DNA from: Xylocopa sonorina
Lineage: Eukaryota; Arthropoda; Insecta; Hymenoptera; Apidae
DNA length: 64,000 nucleotides
NCBI RefSeq assembly: GCF_050948175.1
Contig: NC_135207.1
Coordinates: 4,863,501 to 4,927,500 of the forward strand
Direction of reading: 5' to 3'
The translations under genes and the position numbers were made by a program. Shown here one piece after another: positions 1 to 12,923 of the stretch (within the stretch, counting starts at the first letter, position 1; the number at the start of each line of letters is the position of its first letter). The notes under the pieces were generated by a model, which saw nothing but the letters and a program-made list of their open reading frames with translations, was not told the DNA's origin and made no database searches.

Positions 1-3000
1 CAAAGACTGTTTATTAAAAAGCTTTTAGCGATATTAGACTGTCCACGAGGAAATCCCCTTCGAGCAACAAGGCGTTCACGGAGATTTCTTCGGGCTCTCC
101 CGTCCACCCTCCATTTCGGGTTGCACCGTTCAAATGGGAACGGTGAATTACGCGGGCAATTGCCAGTTGCGAAGTGCTCTGCTTTAAAATTGTTTTCGCA
201 ATCGTTTATCCGCGACGCTAACAGGATAAGGGATTTGTCAAAAGACGGAAAACGTTGGTTTACAACAGTGGTTCCCAATCGGTGTCCCGTAAGCATTTTG
301 CAAGTGCTCCACGGATTTAGTCGCTAATTCAAAGTGTACGTACCGTACAAAGTAAAACTGTTCCGCAGCCTAGAAAAGGTTGGCAACCACTGGTTTACGA
401 GTATGAAACTTCGCGTAAAGGTGTGTGCCAAACAACAGTTTTCGTGGTGCTCGATTTTTCAAAATTTCTAACGTGAAACAGAACGTAACCGAAGAGACGG
501 ATTATCAATTAAAAGAAATTATAAAGTATTTTTTTCTCTGTGCTGCTGTACTTGTGGATCATTTTACTTGAGTACACAGTTAGTCGCGATTATTTTTGTC
601 GACTCATATACATTTGCAATCGGCTTGAGATGTTATGCGCTTAGTAGAATGTTACATAAAACGCGTTCAAAACAACATTGCTATTTACTGCTTGATTGAA
701 TATTAAGAGATTTATTTATCAAACTGGCTGATAAGGTACTTCTTGCAATATTTTTCTCTCTCTCTTTCTCTTCCACTTCTAAAAATACTAAGATAATTTT
801 GTCGTTAAAAGATTACTTAAATTTCTGTTTACCTAAGAACCATCTCCCGTTTATATATCTTCCATATATCTTAAGTAAATAAGGATATGTGTTACATAAA
901 TATAATGCGATAAGATAAATTTATAAACGTCATGCTTCTCAACAACATCAGTCATACGACAGTATCAAAGCAGATACTCATAAACATTAACTTTATTCAA
1001 CCAATAGAAAACGCACACATAACGATGGATACAAAACGATGACTACTATGTTAGATTAAAAAAATATTATCAACGAAGTAGCAATCGCGCAACAGTTACG
1101 ATCGTACGACGATTCGCGAGACATGCAAAGCAGTGCTCGCGAACTTCGCGGAATCTTCAATTCCGTAACATCAAAGTCGCATTTCGCGAAGAGCACGCTT
1201 TCGCCCAATTACCACGATCCCTGATGCGTGGCCAACATTTGCAGACTCCTCTTCAGCTGTGATGCGCAACGATCCGCGTCCGTTGACGACGCTAATTGTC
1301 CTCTCCTCGCGCGATCGTTAATCGATCCTGCGAGCCTTGCTCCTCTTCCTGTAGAAAGTGTTCACGGTCGTCGCGAGCACGACTTCCTTCCGCTGGGTTT
1401 CGAGCCCCACGGCTATGCTTTCTTCTTCTGGTGGGCGCGGTTTTGCGGCGAGCGAGCCTGGCTGACTGCTCGACACATGTGGAGAACCGCATATCCTTCC
1501 GTCCTGCGGCCAGCCATCTGCCTCGCGTCCGCGCTTCCGGCCATCCTCTCTTCGAACTCTTTTCCACCCCCGTTCGTTCGCCCCTCTGGCTCTTCCTCTC
1601 TTTTTGCGCCCCGTTTCGAGGAACGAGGGAAGCTCGTTACGTAAGATACGTGTTATTTCGCTGTTCTTGGTTTCGTTTCTCTCTTAGATTGTTGAAAGCA
1701 TGGAGCCTCTTAATTTTAAATTTTGTATTCACGATTAGATCAGTTTGTTGTCTTCTATTGTACTTTTTGATAATTTTATTCACGTTGCTCTTTGTATTAT
1801 GGCATAGTATTACGCGTATGGTTTACTGTGCAAGTAACTCTTTGTTCGTTCGTCCCAACGGAAATGGAAGCAATATTTCCTAGAAACATATACGATCATA
1901 CACGTCGCGGGATTTGAGTGAGTGAATCTCCGCGAATAAATTGCAGTCGCGAACAGTGAACAGGAAATGAAACGGGAATAAGAAATAAAGATAATTGGGG
2001 GTGTAGGTCGGGCGGAGGACAGAAACGGGAAAAATCGAACGGAAACCGCATCGATTTCCGTCTTTCGTCGGTTAAGTGGCTTTCCACGGCTAGCAACGGA
2101 ATGTTTAATAATACCTTTCAACCCTTTGTGACTCGGGAAGAATTCCTCGTTCGAGGAGAAAGGTATTCCCGGTTGTTTCGTCTACCTCGAACGCTTGCCA
2201 TCGACTCGCAAAGCAACGCGACTTTTTATCCCCCCTTCAGCTTAATTTGCAAGTGAAAAGGAATTCGCTGAAGAGCAATATGCATCAGGGAATATCGATT
2301 CGGTTTCTTGCGAGAGAGATTCATCGTTCGTAGCGAATTTATTGGCCCGTTTGAGCGATCCTGTTCTCTGCTACAACAAACATTAACTCGCTAAGAACTT
2401 GTTGAAATGTCAATAGAAAAAAGCTGTTAATATGCAATGTCACGTTGCTTCGTAATGATGTGCAATATACTTGGTACAAAGTAAAGAGATTAAACAGGGG
2501 ATCGACAATGTTTGTCTTTTATCAATGACTCGTTCGATGGTTTTTTACAAACTCCGTCCGCATCGTCATATGACGCGATCGACTGCGAATCAAGGTGGAA
2601 ACTCTGAATTCAGGATTTATTAATGAAATTTCGAGAGCAGTTTAAATTACTGCAGATGCCAGGCGGGAACACGTGCGAGAAAACAAGCATTCCGAGGATA
2701 ATTCTCGTCCGCCCTCCGATATTCCTACCCCCTTTCTCGACCTTCCCTGGATTGTTAAATTCTCTCGCTCCAGTTGACGCCGACAGTCGGTCCGCTTCGT
2801 TAATACCTTTGATTTTCTCCCAATTAGTCCGTCGAATTAGTCGCGTCTCCCTGTTTGCGAGCCGTCCGAGGGGTAATAAAGTCGAAATGATATGAGTCTT
2901 CCTCGAAGACGATACATTAAGACAATGATTAATAAGAAAGTGCACAGGTTACAATAATCGTGCGCACAATGGGAATATTTTGCATACGTTTCGTGATTTT

Positions 3001-4055
3001 CTCTGTCCTCGAGAGAAGAAGAAATCTTCGCGAATTAAACGCTTGAAACTAAGTCGTTAAAGAGTTTAGATGGTCGAATTTAATTTGTACTAATTCAAGT
3101 GGTTAAAATGTAGACTGGGCCAGAGGAACGTCTTTTCGCGGTCCAGCCGAACGATACGGACTCCAAATCGATCGGATCGCAGTCGCTTTCACGTTTCTTC
3201 CTCTACTCATTGAAAGCTGGGCAACGAAGCTTTTGTAAAGCGAGCTATTCGAATGCAAATGCCCCACAGGCATTTCCTCGACGATTCGCTTAGGAATGAT
3301 TTTGATTCAACTATTAAGTCCACTGAATCCGCGGTTCGAATCACGCGTCAATTATGGCTTTGTTTTCCATTGGATGGAGAAGAAATTTTGAGGCTGGTTC
3401 TATCAGTCGAAAGAAGAAGAAAATCTCTGGCGATGAAATTACGTTTCAGTTAAAAGAGACGCGTGTTTCGTTTCTTACGAATGCTGACTTTGCTTGTTCT
3501 CTGAACTGATATTTCCTCTGTTTCTTTTTGTATCACAATATTCATTCCTCGTTAAGAAAGCAACGAGTACAATTACAGTTAGCCTGAACGTTCGTAAAGT
3601 CTACAAATCCAAAGCGTGCGTTCTCTACTTTCATTCGTGACTTCTACACGTGAATTTGCACGGAAATAGATGAACATGTTTAAGCAAGACAAATTGCTCG
3701 AAAAAGAAAATACGTACGACGTACTATCCGAACAAACAGTTTGTCGTTAAAATTCCTCGAAATTTATGGCTATACATTAATACAATATATCCCGAGTACA
3801 ACGCGCACCACGGGATATTTTAACTTAATAATGTTTTCTGTAAGCACACAATTCACACAAGCAATCTAGGCTCACACGTTACGTATATTTACAGAAATGT
3901 TCACATGCATCGCGACGTTCGCAGAAAAAGGAATATGCATACGTGTCGCGAATATTTACAGAAGAGTCCGCGTACATTACGAAATGCCTACGGAATGAAT
4001 GTGTGCGCCAGGGGAATGTCAGGAGGCTGTGAATTAGAAGCGTATGAGAACAGGA
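1..4055. other. Non-coding stretch, no gene seen
   Basis: AT-rich from 1 to about 1080, then a CpG-rich block at about 1080-1650, then mixed sequence. Open frames in the CpG-rich block exist on both strands at once and are dominated by R, S, P and A, as expected where CpG-rich DNA is short of stop codons; none resembles a known protein. It may hold regulatory DNA or exons below recognition. If hnRNP K starts to the left of the window, this is part of its intron. Confidence 0.5.
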
Positions 4056-4061
4056 TTTATT
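4056..4061 (-). terminator. Candidate poly(A) signal of the first cytochrome b5 gene
   Basis: TTTATT on the plus strand reads AATAAA on the minus strand, about 410 nt downstream of the stop codon of the cytochrome b5 gene at 4470-4853. It would give a 3' UTR of about 0.4 kb. Assigned from motif and distance only. Confidence 0.4.
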
Positions 4062-4469
4062 TTTCGAAAACATTCGCGCAAGAGACGGCGGGAGGGACGA
4101 TATAAAAGAATTCTGAAGGGGTGTCGCGTCGCGTTAAAATATTACGACGTGTTCGTTCCCAAGAAGAGCACCCCAACACGAAGTTAGAACCAGCGTCCTC
4201 TTCGATTTTCGCAGCTGAAAATCCAACACGATCGCGCGAAACGCGTATCCTGCGATACCTGCGCTCACCCCTTCCGGTTTCGCGAACTGCTCGCACCCCC
4301 TACTCGCGAGGCGTTCGCCACGGTATTCGAACACTTCGCACCAGTTACTTAGCTCAGCGTTTAAAGGGAAAATAGGAAGAATAAAAAAAGAAAAAGTAGT
4401 CACTCGCTCGCGTTTCGCACTGTCGCATTTTTCCATTCGTAATCAACATTCGAAGCTCGTTTCTTAAAG

Positions 4470-4853
4470 TTATAAGTACACGAAGTAGACGATCGCGAAG
4501 AGGACCGCGCCGATCGCGACCATCATCATGGTCGAGTTCGATTTCTCCTGCGTTTTTGTCTCCGTGGTCTTCTTCGAAGCGGACCAGTATTTTGGCGTCC
4601 TGTTCGCCCTTTCCGACTCGACCAGCTCGCCCACCAAGTACGTCTTCGACAGGTCTAAAGCGTCGATCGAGTGGCCAACGTCGTTGAAATCGTCGGAGGC
4701 GTCCTTGCCGCCGTGATCCAGCAGGATCTCTTCACCTCCTGGATGCTCGTTGAGGAATTTCGTGACATCGAATACCTTGTCGTGCAGGATTATCAGGGTC
4801 CTCTCCTTGCCATTCATACTGGCAACCTCGTTCCTCGTGTACTGTTTGCTCAT
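4470..4853 (-). CDS. Cyt-b5: Cytochrome b5, membrane-anchored, complete (127 aa)
   Basis: A small haem protein that passes electrons from NAD(P)H reductases to fatty-acid desaturases and some P450s on the ER face. What is seen: an N-terminal b5 domain (about residues 5-80) with the family HPGG motif at 37-40; the axial haem ligands are His37 and His61 (in VGHS). A polar linker (80-108) is followed by a hydrophobic C-terminal anchor (109-127, starting MMM and ending VYFVYL), so the protein is tail-anchored. Length fits the family. The coding region is one exon. Thirty-five nt upstream of the ATG is a good splice acceptor (TGATTTCAG, exon from 4888), so at least one 5' UTR exon lies further right. 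Start chosen as the first ATG after that acceptor. The two-residue tail after the anchor could decide ER versus mitochondrial outer membrane; ER is the default guess. A same-strand paralogue lies at 12,312-12,881. Confidence 0.95.
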   Translation of the reverse strand: MSKQYTRNEVASMNGKERTLIILHDKVFDVTKFLNEHPGGEEILLDHGGKDASDDFNDVGHSIDALDLSKTYLVGELVESERANRTPKYWSASKKTTETKTQEKSNSTMMMVAIGAVLFAIVYFVYL

Positions 4854-4888
4854 CTTTGCTGGCTGGTCTTTCGAGTTGACAGGAAATT

Positions 4889-7800
4889 CTGAAATCAGAG
4901 AACGTATGATTCAGTATCGACTAAAGCTGGACTCGTGATCTATTCGTCGAACTATTCTGGCACCAATGACTGCCTCTTATTTCGTCGTTCTTTCGTCTGT
5001 TACACGTGTAGAGAATATAAACGACAAGTTTGAATATTATATATGACACGTGGGGTTCAGGTCAACGCATTAGCCAGTCTTTACGATTCTTTTTTTCTCT
5101 GTTGCACACGTGAACGAGAGGATTTTTGATCCGTATCACTGCCTGATCTCAAAGGGATAAATATTTAAGCTGCTCGGAGGAGAGAATGGCTCTCTCGAAT
5201 GGAAAATGGTATGTAAAAGAATTCTGAATACGTCGGCTCGGTTTCTGTCGAGTTACATGTAAAATAATCGAACTACGAATCGGTTACGTTGTTTAATTCC
5301 CATTGTATAAACATTTTGCTAGACACGTACTCGAGATTTTCCACGGGAGACGGGGAAACGAAACGCGAGCGGACCTTTGTCCCATGCTTTCGGAATAAAA
5401 ATTGAATTTTCCATTTTACCAGCGCAAAGCGAAGGGATGGATGTTGCCCGGAGCAGTGGGTGGTTTCCGGTCAAAAACATATGAAAACTGGAAAGGAAAA
5501 AGTGGTCCTCGTAGGTATTTCGTTACGTGCCACAAAGTATTAGGATTAAAAAATCATACGACTCTGTTTTTTACGATCTGACGGAAATTATACCCTTGAT
5601 GGAAAATACGAGATTCATTCTGCCGCGGTTAAATTCTACTAAAGCATCGTTTCGAAACGTACAACGTCATGCCAGCTTTGTTTTCATTAACGGTTAGTTA
5701 TAATCGTCGAAATGTTTCAGTGAATTGTCATCGTCACGTTGTGTAACAAACGTATTCGTCTATCGAACTTCGAATTATTATCAGTTAATCGATTAGGTTG
5801 TTAAGTAGAATAGGCTGTCCGATCACGAATATACCGGCAAGAAAACGGTATTTTTCCGCAGCTAAAATGCGCGATCGATACTGGCACGATATCTCGTTTA
5901 TTTCATTACTCGGCAGAACGTTCCCTTTCAGCAGATAACCAATAACGATTTTATCGAGAGAGCATTCATTTGTGTCGGTTATTCGTCGAGTTTGTTGTTC
6001 CCGCTTTCGAAGCTTCACGCTTAGAGCAAGATAAATGTGTCGCGAAATTCTTTCGTTAAGTAACGAGCAATCGTTATTGCGATAATGAGAATTGCACCGT
6101 CGTTACCGATAACTTGTCGATAAATGGGTTATAAATATATTTCGACCGTTTCGTTTCTTCAAGCTGACGCGCCGATCTTCGACGCCAGCGACGATATAAT
6201 TTCGAGGTACTTATTTTTCTTTTTATGTACAGAACCATGGTAGGGAATAAATAATGGCCTCCAATGCGTGAATAAGGAAAGTTCTCGGATGAGAAGCTGG
6301 CGAATCGGAGCTTAAGTATTCACGGATCGAAAGTTCCCTCGTAAACGGGGAAAGTCGATAATCAGTTGAGAATTTCTTCGAAACCGCATTGTCCCGACCT
6401 AGTTTCTTGTTGCATGAATCGCTTCGATAACGCGTGAGAAGCTTCTCAGGGAATGCGAGTTTATCACTTCCAATTGTTTGCACTCCGCGTCGTGTCCCAC
6501 ACGCTCCTCGAAACGACATCGCGTCGAGCGTGGATTCTGGAGCCAGTTGATTCTGAATTCGACTATTTAACAATCGTCAAATAAAGCTGATTCGACTATT
6601 TGAAAATGATTTGCTAATAAACGTCCCGCCAGCGAACGCGCGACGCAATTTCCAACTCGAGCGGCGTAATCGCCGTGATTAAGGGAAGGTCATCGAGATT
6701 GCACAATCATCGCGTGTCCAGCGATGATACTTTCGTTTTGCGAACCAGGTCCAACCACGGACCTGGCCTCTCGTCCGAGTTCCTCCGGATGAACGTTTTC
6801 GAGACGTGGCTCGAATAGTCGGGAACGGTTACGATCGATCGCATAAATTTAATTAGTCGCGGCTTTGTCCGAGCGTCGCGGCGCGCTGGACGCTCGAGTA
6901 GAATAGGATCGATCCTAGCAAAAGACAGCGCGCTCGACAGTGGGACGAAGATACACGCGCGGAGGACCAACACAAGCGGCAAAAGCAGTTAGTTAAAACG
7001 AACGATCGTAACTTTCAACCTGCTGTTTACGCGAGCGATTATTTTCGGAGCGTCTGCAGCGATTACGTCATTCCTCGGATTCACTAACACCGTGCCATCC
7101 CAGTTATACCAGGGATCCGTAGTCCAATCTACAAAGAGACATAAAACTCGGAAACTCTGATCTCGATCACTCTGAACGCGTTTCGAAAACTCCTCTAATT
7201 ACATCATCGACTACCAAACACAGAAACGTGACGTTCGTCACGCGACCTAGAACCAGTTTCCACTGATTCGTGAGAACGCATCCGAGTATACTCGTCGAAC
7301 ATCCTTGTCGCGTAGGAACGATCGAAGCGCCTCTTTCCGCTGGAATCGCACGTTCCACGATCATCACGAACACGTCATCGTTCACTTGCTGGCACGATCA
7401 TCTGCGATCGAGAGATCTCATCCACGTACCTTCTCGTTTCCGTTCCGTCTAGTTGAGAACGCGGCCTCTGTCGCCTCGTTTCCTCGTCACTCGACTGGTC
7501 TCTCGATCCTCGGATTCCACGCTCGATATTCCGTGCACCACGCCGCGGCGTCCGCTGCTGCTTCCTATTCGTCGTTTCTCGCTCTGGAGGAAAAGGAAAT
7601 GGCCGCACGGTACGGGATTGCCGTGTTGCGAGAGACGAATGGACGATCCGCTCTGACGAAGCTCGGTCGCGAGTCTGCGCTGGCACACAAGAACTGTTCG
7701 GAGCCTGGTCAGGCTGGTTGTAGCTTTATTCTTGCCCCTCCTAGATGCATGCCCCACTACAAGGCCCTTTATCATTTTCGACTCCCACTCGTCCATCGGC

Positions 7801-10800
7801 CGATGTTCTCTTCTTCTGAATACCGCTATAACGGAAAAGTAATACCCCAGGTAACGGTGAAACCATCTTCTTCGATTATTCTCCTTCGTCATTTTTGGGA
7901 ACTTTGATTCGAACTTGGATAGCTGGATGGGTAAATAAGAATTTTTACAAGTATTCATATCAGTTGCACGGAGTTCTGTGAATGTTATATCAGTGTCGCG
8001 TCACGAGGTCCTCGACATTGTTTTGTATCGATACAAGTGCAGCGGGATTAGATTACGACGGACTTGATTCGCCTCGGTTAGTCGTTCGTTCCATCGTGTT
8101 TCGCTGGATTTTATTACGTTAAAGATTTTCCAAGTTACACGCGTTTGGGAGTTTGTTGGAGAAGTGAGAGCACAGTTGGATCGAAAATGGCCCAAAAGAT
8201 TGTGCGGTGGTTACGATTCAGTGTGGGCGCTCGAGATATTTTTGTTCGCGATGATCGAAGGTTTTTAGAAAATAATTTCTCGCGTCACTTCGAGGATTCA
8301 TCGTCTCGTTAGTTTTGCATCGCATTGTATTGGAAGATACAGAAATTCTAATGGGTCGCGTTGATTGTTCATTTCCTGGCTTACTTGCTATTTCAGTCCC
8401 TTGTTTAGAACATTGATATTGGCAGTTTTTTTCTTGTTAGGACATAAGTCACAGCACGGTACACGGACGGTCGAGGAAATAGATTAGGCTCAATTTGCCA
8501 TTTGTTACGTAAACATAATAAAAAACTCGTGTTTATGTAATCTTAGTATCGTTTCGCGTGTTTATTAGATGAGTTTGTTAAAATATATATAATTACACGA
8601 ACGATAAAAATACTACGAGAACGCTGCATAAATAATATTATCTACATTAATGCCATTGAACGAGAGAGAGTCAATCTTTATTGCATAGTTTTATTAATTG
8701 TAACTGAATATTCATTTCTCGAGTGAGAAATTTATAAATCTCTGAGGAATATTCTACTTAAAATATCATTATTTATTAAAAAACGATCTATTTCGCACAG
8801 ATCTATTCAATATTACATATTACTTAAATCGTAAAAATCGCTGAAGTAATAGTAAGCAGAAACGTTCATCAACATTCTATTCTAATACTCGTTAAAGCAG
8901 TTCAAACGCATTAACGTTCGTACAATGCTATTCAATGTTATCGATACGTTTTGTTGTTCCATTCTGCTAACAATATACAATGTACAACGATCACGTATTT
9001 TATGTAAAAATATGCGCGTTACGATAACTGACAGTAATACGAGAAAACAGTAAAATGAGCGCGCGAAGCAGCGTCTTTAAGCCCCGTTTTCACGAGGACA
9101 CGAGGAATAAACGCGTACATCTGTCTTTGGGTATCGCAACAAAGAAATTACTGGGCGATTACACGGTCGTTTGCGAGCAGCTAACGCACGAGATTGATAT
9201 TCACCGCGGCAAGCGTTTTAATAAGATTTCAACCGGTTGTGAATCGCCTTTAAAGCTAAGTTACGACGTCAGTTTTGCTACTCTGCACTTCCTTATACGC
9301 ATCCGTGCTTCATGCGAATATGCGTTGTTTCTCCATCGTGGAATCAATGAAACGATAATGCTGCGCAGCGTTCTCACTGTGTCCCTATATTTTACATACA
9401 TCATCGTAACGTTGTATAACAGAAGCGACACGAGTAGTTGGTTTTTCCTTGCTTCTCATATTCGATAACACTGTGAGACTTGTGTCAAGGATTAACATCT
9501 TCTTTGCTAAAACAAATATTTGCTGCGCGTACAAATATGCTAGTCAATACGTGGTATTATTCATTTTGGTTAAACAACATAACCGTGAAAAATTGCTCAC
9601 GAACTCGTGCATCGAACGGGTTATTCGTGTCTCACGGTATATTTTCATCTTTAAACGGACCAGTTTGTCCAAACTGTACCGTGTAATCGGACCTTCGGAA
9701 GCAATTCCCAAAGTAATTGCCAGAGACGTCGCAGCAGAGAGAAACGTCAAGAGGCAAGTCAAGAACTGAGAGCAATTTCGTTTGAAACCAACGTAACTAT
9801 TACATTCCGAGGTTCTCAAACTATGATACAACGCGCACGATTCATTTTACGTTCGTATCAGTCCATACACAACGTTACTTTTGCGTACTCCAGCGTTGTA
9901 TAATCAGACACGCGCTGCATATTATACAATTTTAATTAGTAGCACACGACTGTCGACGCATAGACGAAATGAATGGTACGCGAAGAAATAAAAAGAACTC
10001 TCGCATCAGAGAAAATGATGTAACACGTCGACGTTTCACCCACTGCGAGCCCTGGGCAGTGAACGAATGTTACTCGTTCGAATGCGACGAACTCAGATCG
10101 TACAATTCAGATTAATTTACGCTTGGTACGTGAAAAAGTTGAAACACGCTGGGTAATATTAATCGAGGGCTGTCACGTACCGCGGAGACGCGAGCAATCA
10201 GCTCGAATTCGAATTCACCTTGGGTATTGATCGCATCATCGCATGCGGAGCTGCATTAGCCGCATGCAACTGCATTCAATGGCCTACGGGCGCTGACCAT
10301 GCTTCGAGAGCCAGGTTCCATTGTGAACGCGGCCTTATCGTGCGGCTAAAGCTCGACGCACGCTGACATCGTGCTTCTCTCGATCGCGATTCGATGTTAG
10401 ATCGGTCTTGTGCAACGTCCACGAGGATCGCAAACGCTTCTCAGCGGTGCGTTCGATTCAGAGGTCGCGATTCGATGTTAGATCGGTCTTGTGCAACGTC
10501 CACGAGGATCGCAAACGTTTCTCAGCGGTGCGTTCGATTCAGAGGTCGCGATTCGATGTTAGATCGGTCTTGTGCAACGTCGACGATAATCGCAGACGCT
10601 TCCTAGCGGTGCGTTCGATTAAGAGTTCGCGATTCGCCGTGCGTTTCCGGTCACTTTTGAATTTTCTCGAGACAAGACACGATTCACACTCGAATCGAAT
10701 CGACGTGTCGCGAGTAAACGCGAGTGTTGGGTAAGGAAGGGTTCGAGGGACGAGGAAGGACTCGAACACAGCTATCGATGCGATCGCGTTGCCGCAATTA

Positions 10801-12266
10801 ATTAAACGAACTTATCGACCGCCCGGAATTCTCTAAACTCTTGGCGTAATTGCGTTCGCAAACGAAACGGGAGCAGGTTGAAACAACAATCGTGTAATGG
10901 CTCGTAATTTGCCAAATATGCTGCCTCCGTGTCTGCTCGTTTCGCTTTCGGAGCATCCGCTGCGAGTGGCTTGCTCTTTGAACAATCATTTACTTCAATG
11001 GTTCTTAAACTGTGGTCCGCGAAACTATCTTTATATTAACGGTACAACCCCAAACTTCTCGCTTTTATTCAAATAACTGGCTTACAAACAAATCCTACAT
11101 GTTTAAGATTTTTTGCTGTGTTTATGGTTGGAATGTGGTCCGCGAAAAAGAAATGTTGTTAAAGACAGTGTCCTCGAGCGACGAGAAAGGATCGATGGTC
11201 TCGATTAAACGTTACTGTTACGAGATCTATCACGTTTTCTGAATTCGAACTGCGAATGACACGAGTATTTAGACTAAAACCTCGGTCACGACTACTCAAA
11301 AGCTGCCAGTCACGATGATGTCCAGAAAACTCATTCTTCGTCGAGCTCGACACGCATGTATTACGCCGTGTCATCGAAATTTTGTACACTACGCGAAGAT
11401 CGCGCGGTTGAGCACGAGATAATCTAAGCGATGAACGTTGATCCTAGACCTTGTGTTACTTTTTCATACACGTTTAACAACAGCGACACTGCAGTTTCTG
11501 TGCCTTGCGAGGAGCTGAGAAAAACGAGAGATCAAGAAAAATTGTTTGCTGTTATTGACAATTAATTCATTAATTACTTCGACAAGGTTATCATACCCTT
11601 TCCATTGAGAAGTGGAACGAAGCGTATTAATCATTTCCTGGCTTGACACAGTTTCAGGAATTAACAAGAGCTCGCGATGTGTAAGCGTTAATTTTTCTTT
11701 CGTCCGTCGTAAATAACGCGAAACGTTCGTTTTATGGCCGAAGTTTGTCCGAACGGTCGTTGGGATACGATTTTAAAGATTTGATACGAAAAATAGCCGG
11801 TTTTATCGATCGCACGTCCGGTTACAAGCGCGCATCTTGCCCGGTTGAAATTTCGTGACGCGAATTTTAATTTGAACGCGAGGCGGACGTGGCGGGATAT
11901 CGAAAAATAGATTGAATCTAGTAGGACCCCGCGTTGGGGGCTGTAATTCGACTGGGCTAGTATTTTTAAATATCGAAGAATAGATTGCGATCGAAATTAA
12001 ACTGGAGCATTTTCGATGGGCTGCATTTAAATAAGACGACAGAAGAATGATCTATCCACGTTGTATTTCAATTACTCTGCTCCATTGATTGATTCTTGGA
12101 CGAGTCGAGACAAAATATTTTTATCTGATGCACACGCACAAATTTCATCGATGTAAATAATTACACGCAACGACCAGTTTCTTTTTTTTTTTTTTATTTA
12201 AAACAAGAAGAGGAGAAGAGATAAATCTGATCTGAATCGATAATACATCTGTGTATAAATGTACGT
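4889..12266. other. Non-coding stretch between the two cytochrome b5 genes
   Basis: About 7.4 kb without a recognisable coding exon. A CpG-rich segment at about 6600-7800 has overlapping open frames on both strands but no domain motif; it could be a promoter region, for instance for the upstream exon of the left cytochrome b5 gene, though no core promoter was identified. The 81-bp tandem repeat at 10,388-10,630 lies here. The rest is AT-rich and featureless to inspection. Confidence 0.5.
10388..10630. repeat. 81-bp tandem repeat, three copies
   Basis: Three head-to-tail copies start at 10,388, 10,469 and 10,550, each exactly 81 bp and beginning GATTCGATGTTAGATCGG. Copies 1 and 2 differ at one base. 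Copy 3 differs from copy 1 at about eight bases. A decayed remnant of a fourth copy starts at 10,631. Because 81 is a multiple of three, a frame that is open in one copy stays open through the array: at least two plus-strand frames repeat a 27-residue unit. This is most simply a young minisatellite; no known protein repeat was recognised. Confidence 0.93.
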
Positions 12267-12272
12267 TTTATT
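12267..12272 (-). terminator. Candidate poly(A) signal of the second cytochrome b5 gene
   Basis: TTTATT on the plus strand is AATAAA on the minus strand, about 40 nt after the stop codon at 12,312. A second AATAAA-like site next to the poly-T run at 12,182-12,195 is an alternative. Assigned by position only. Confidence 0.4.
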
Positions 12273-12311
12273 TGCTACGATGGCGTGTTACGTAGGATGC
12301 TTCTGTTTTTC

Positions 12312-12881
12312 TTACGTGTAAAAGAAGTAGTAAAATATGTAAGCGTAAACGACAGCGCCAGCTGCGATGAACACCGGAAGATACCCAGATGATTCATATT
12401 TCGGTGGCTCGTACTCCCAGTTATCGTCATCTATCGTCGTATCTTGCACGGCTGACGAACAAACAGAGAATATCATCTATCATAAAAACGATCTCGATCG
12501 TGGAACTTGTAAAATACTCGAGAACTTTCTCTGGTATCTTTAACGTTTTCCGATCAGAGGAAATGAAAGTGTCTGCGTTCGATGGACAAATGAAATTAAA
12601 CGGTTCGACGTACCAGTGGAACTTAACGTCTCTTCAGGGGACGATACAACCATTGTACCGATTTTATAGGTTTCACGAAGCTGTACAGCTTCAGTGGTGT
12701 GCCCAACCTCGTCGAAGCACGTAGTAGCATCCTTGCCGCCTAGGTTTACCAACACTTCCTCTCCACCTGGATGTTCTTTGACAAACTTCGTGATATCGTA
12801 CACGCCGTCTTTGTACACGATCCATAAATCTTTCTCGTGATCGTGTTTGGCTATTTCTTTTGGCGTGTAAGTCCTCGACAT
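12312..12881 (-). CDS. Cyt-b5: Cytochrome b5, second paralogue, two exons (135 aa)
   Basis: Membrane-bound haem electron carrier of the same family as the gene at 4470-4853. Exon 1 is 12,881-12,614 and exon 2 is 12,451-12,312; the 162-bp intron has donor CTG|GTACGT and acceptor TTCGTCAG, and the join is in phase (268 + 140 nt, 135 codons plus stop). The b5 domain has HPGG at 37-40 and haem ligands His37 and His61, at the same positions as in the neighbour. Exon 2 encodes an acidic linker (DDNWEYEPPKYES) and a hydrophobic anchor at about 115-135 ending YYFFYT. Reading through the donor instead gives a protein without an anchor that stops at 12,540, so the spliced model is preferred. A splice acceptor (CTCTTTCAG) sits 42 nt before the ATG, matching the neighbour's 5' structure. 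The neighbour lacks this coding intron. Which copy is the orthologue of Drosophila Cyt-b5 cannot be told here. Confidence 0.93.
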
Positions 12882-12923
12882 TTTCCTGGCCGACTGTACT
12901 CTTTATTAATTCGTACAAAGTTT

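Noticed and set aside
1228..1883. Overlapping open frames on both strands
   Set aside because: Three frames are open at once in a CpG-rich block; none shows motifs, and no splice or poly(A) context supports a gene.
3330..3350. GGTTCGAATCA, resembling a tRNA B box
   Set aside because: No A-box sequence at the expected distance upstream and no cloverleaf can be drawn around it.
7270..7958. Overlapping open frames of up to 200 codons in a CpG-rich segment
   Set aside because: Open on both strands with R/S-rich translation and no recognisable domain. Kept only as a possible promoter-like region.
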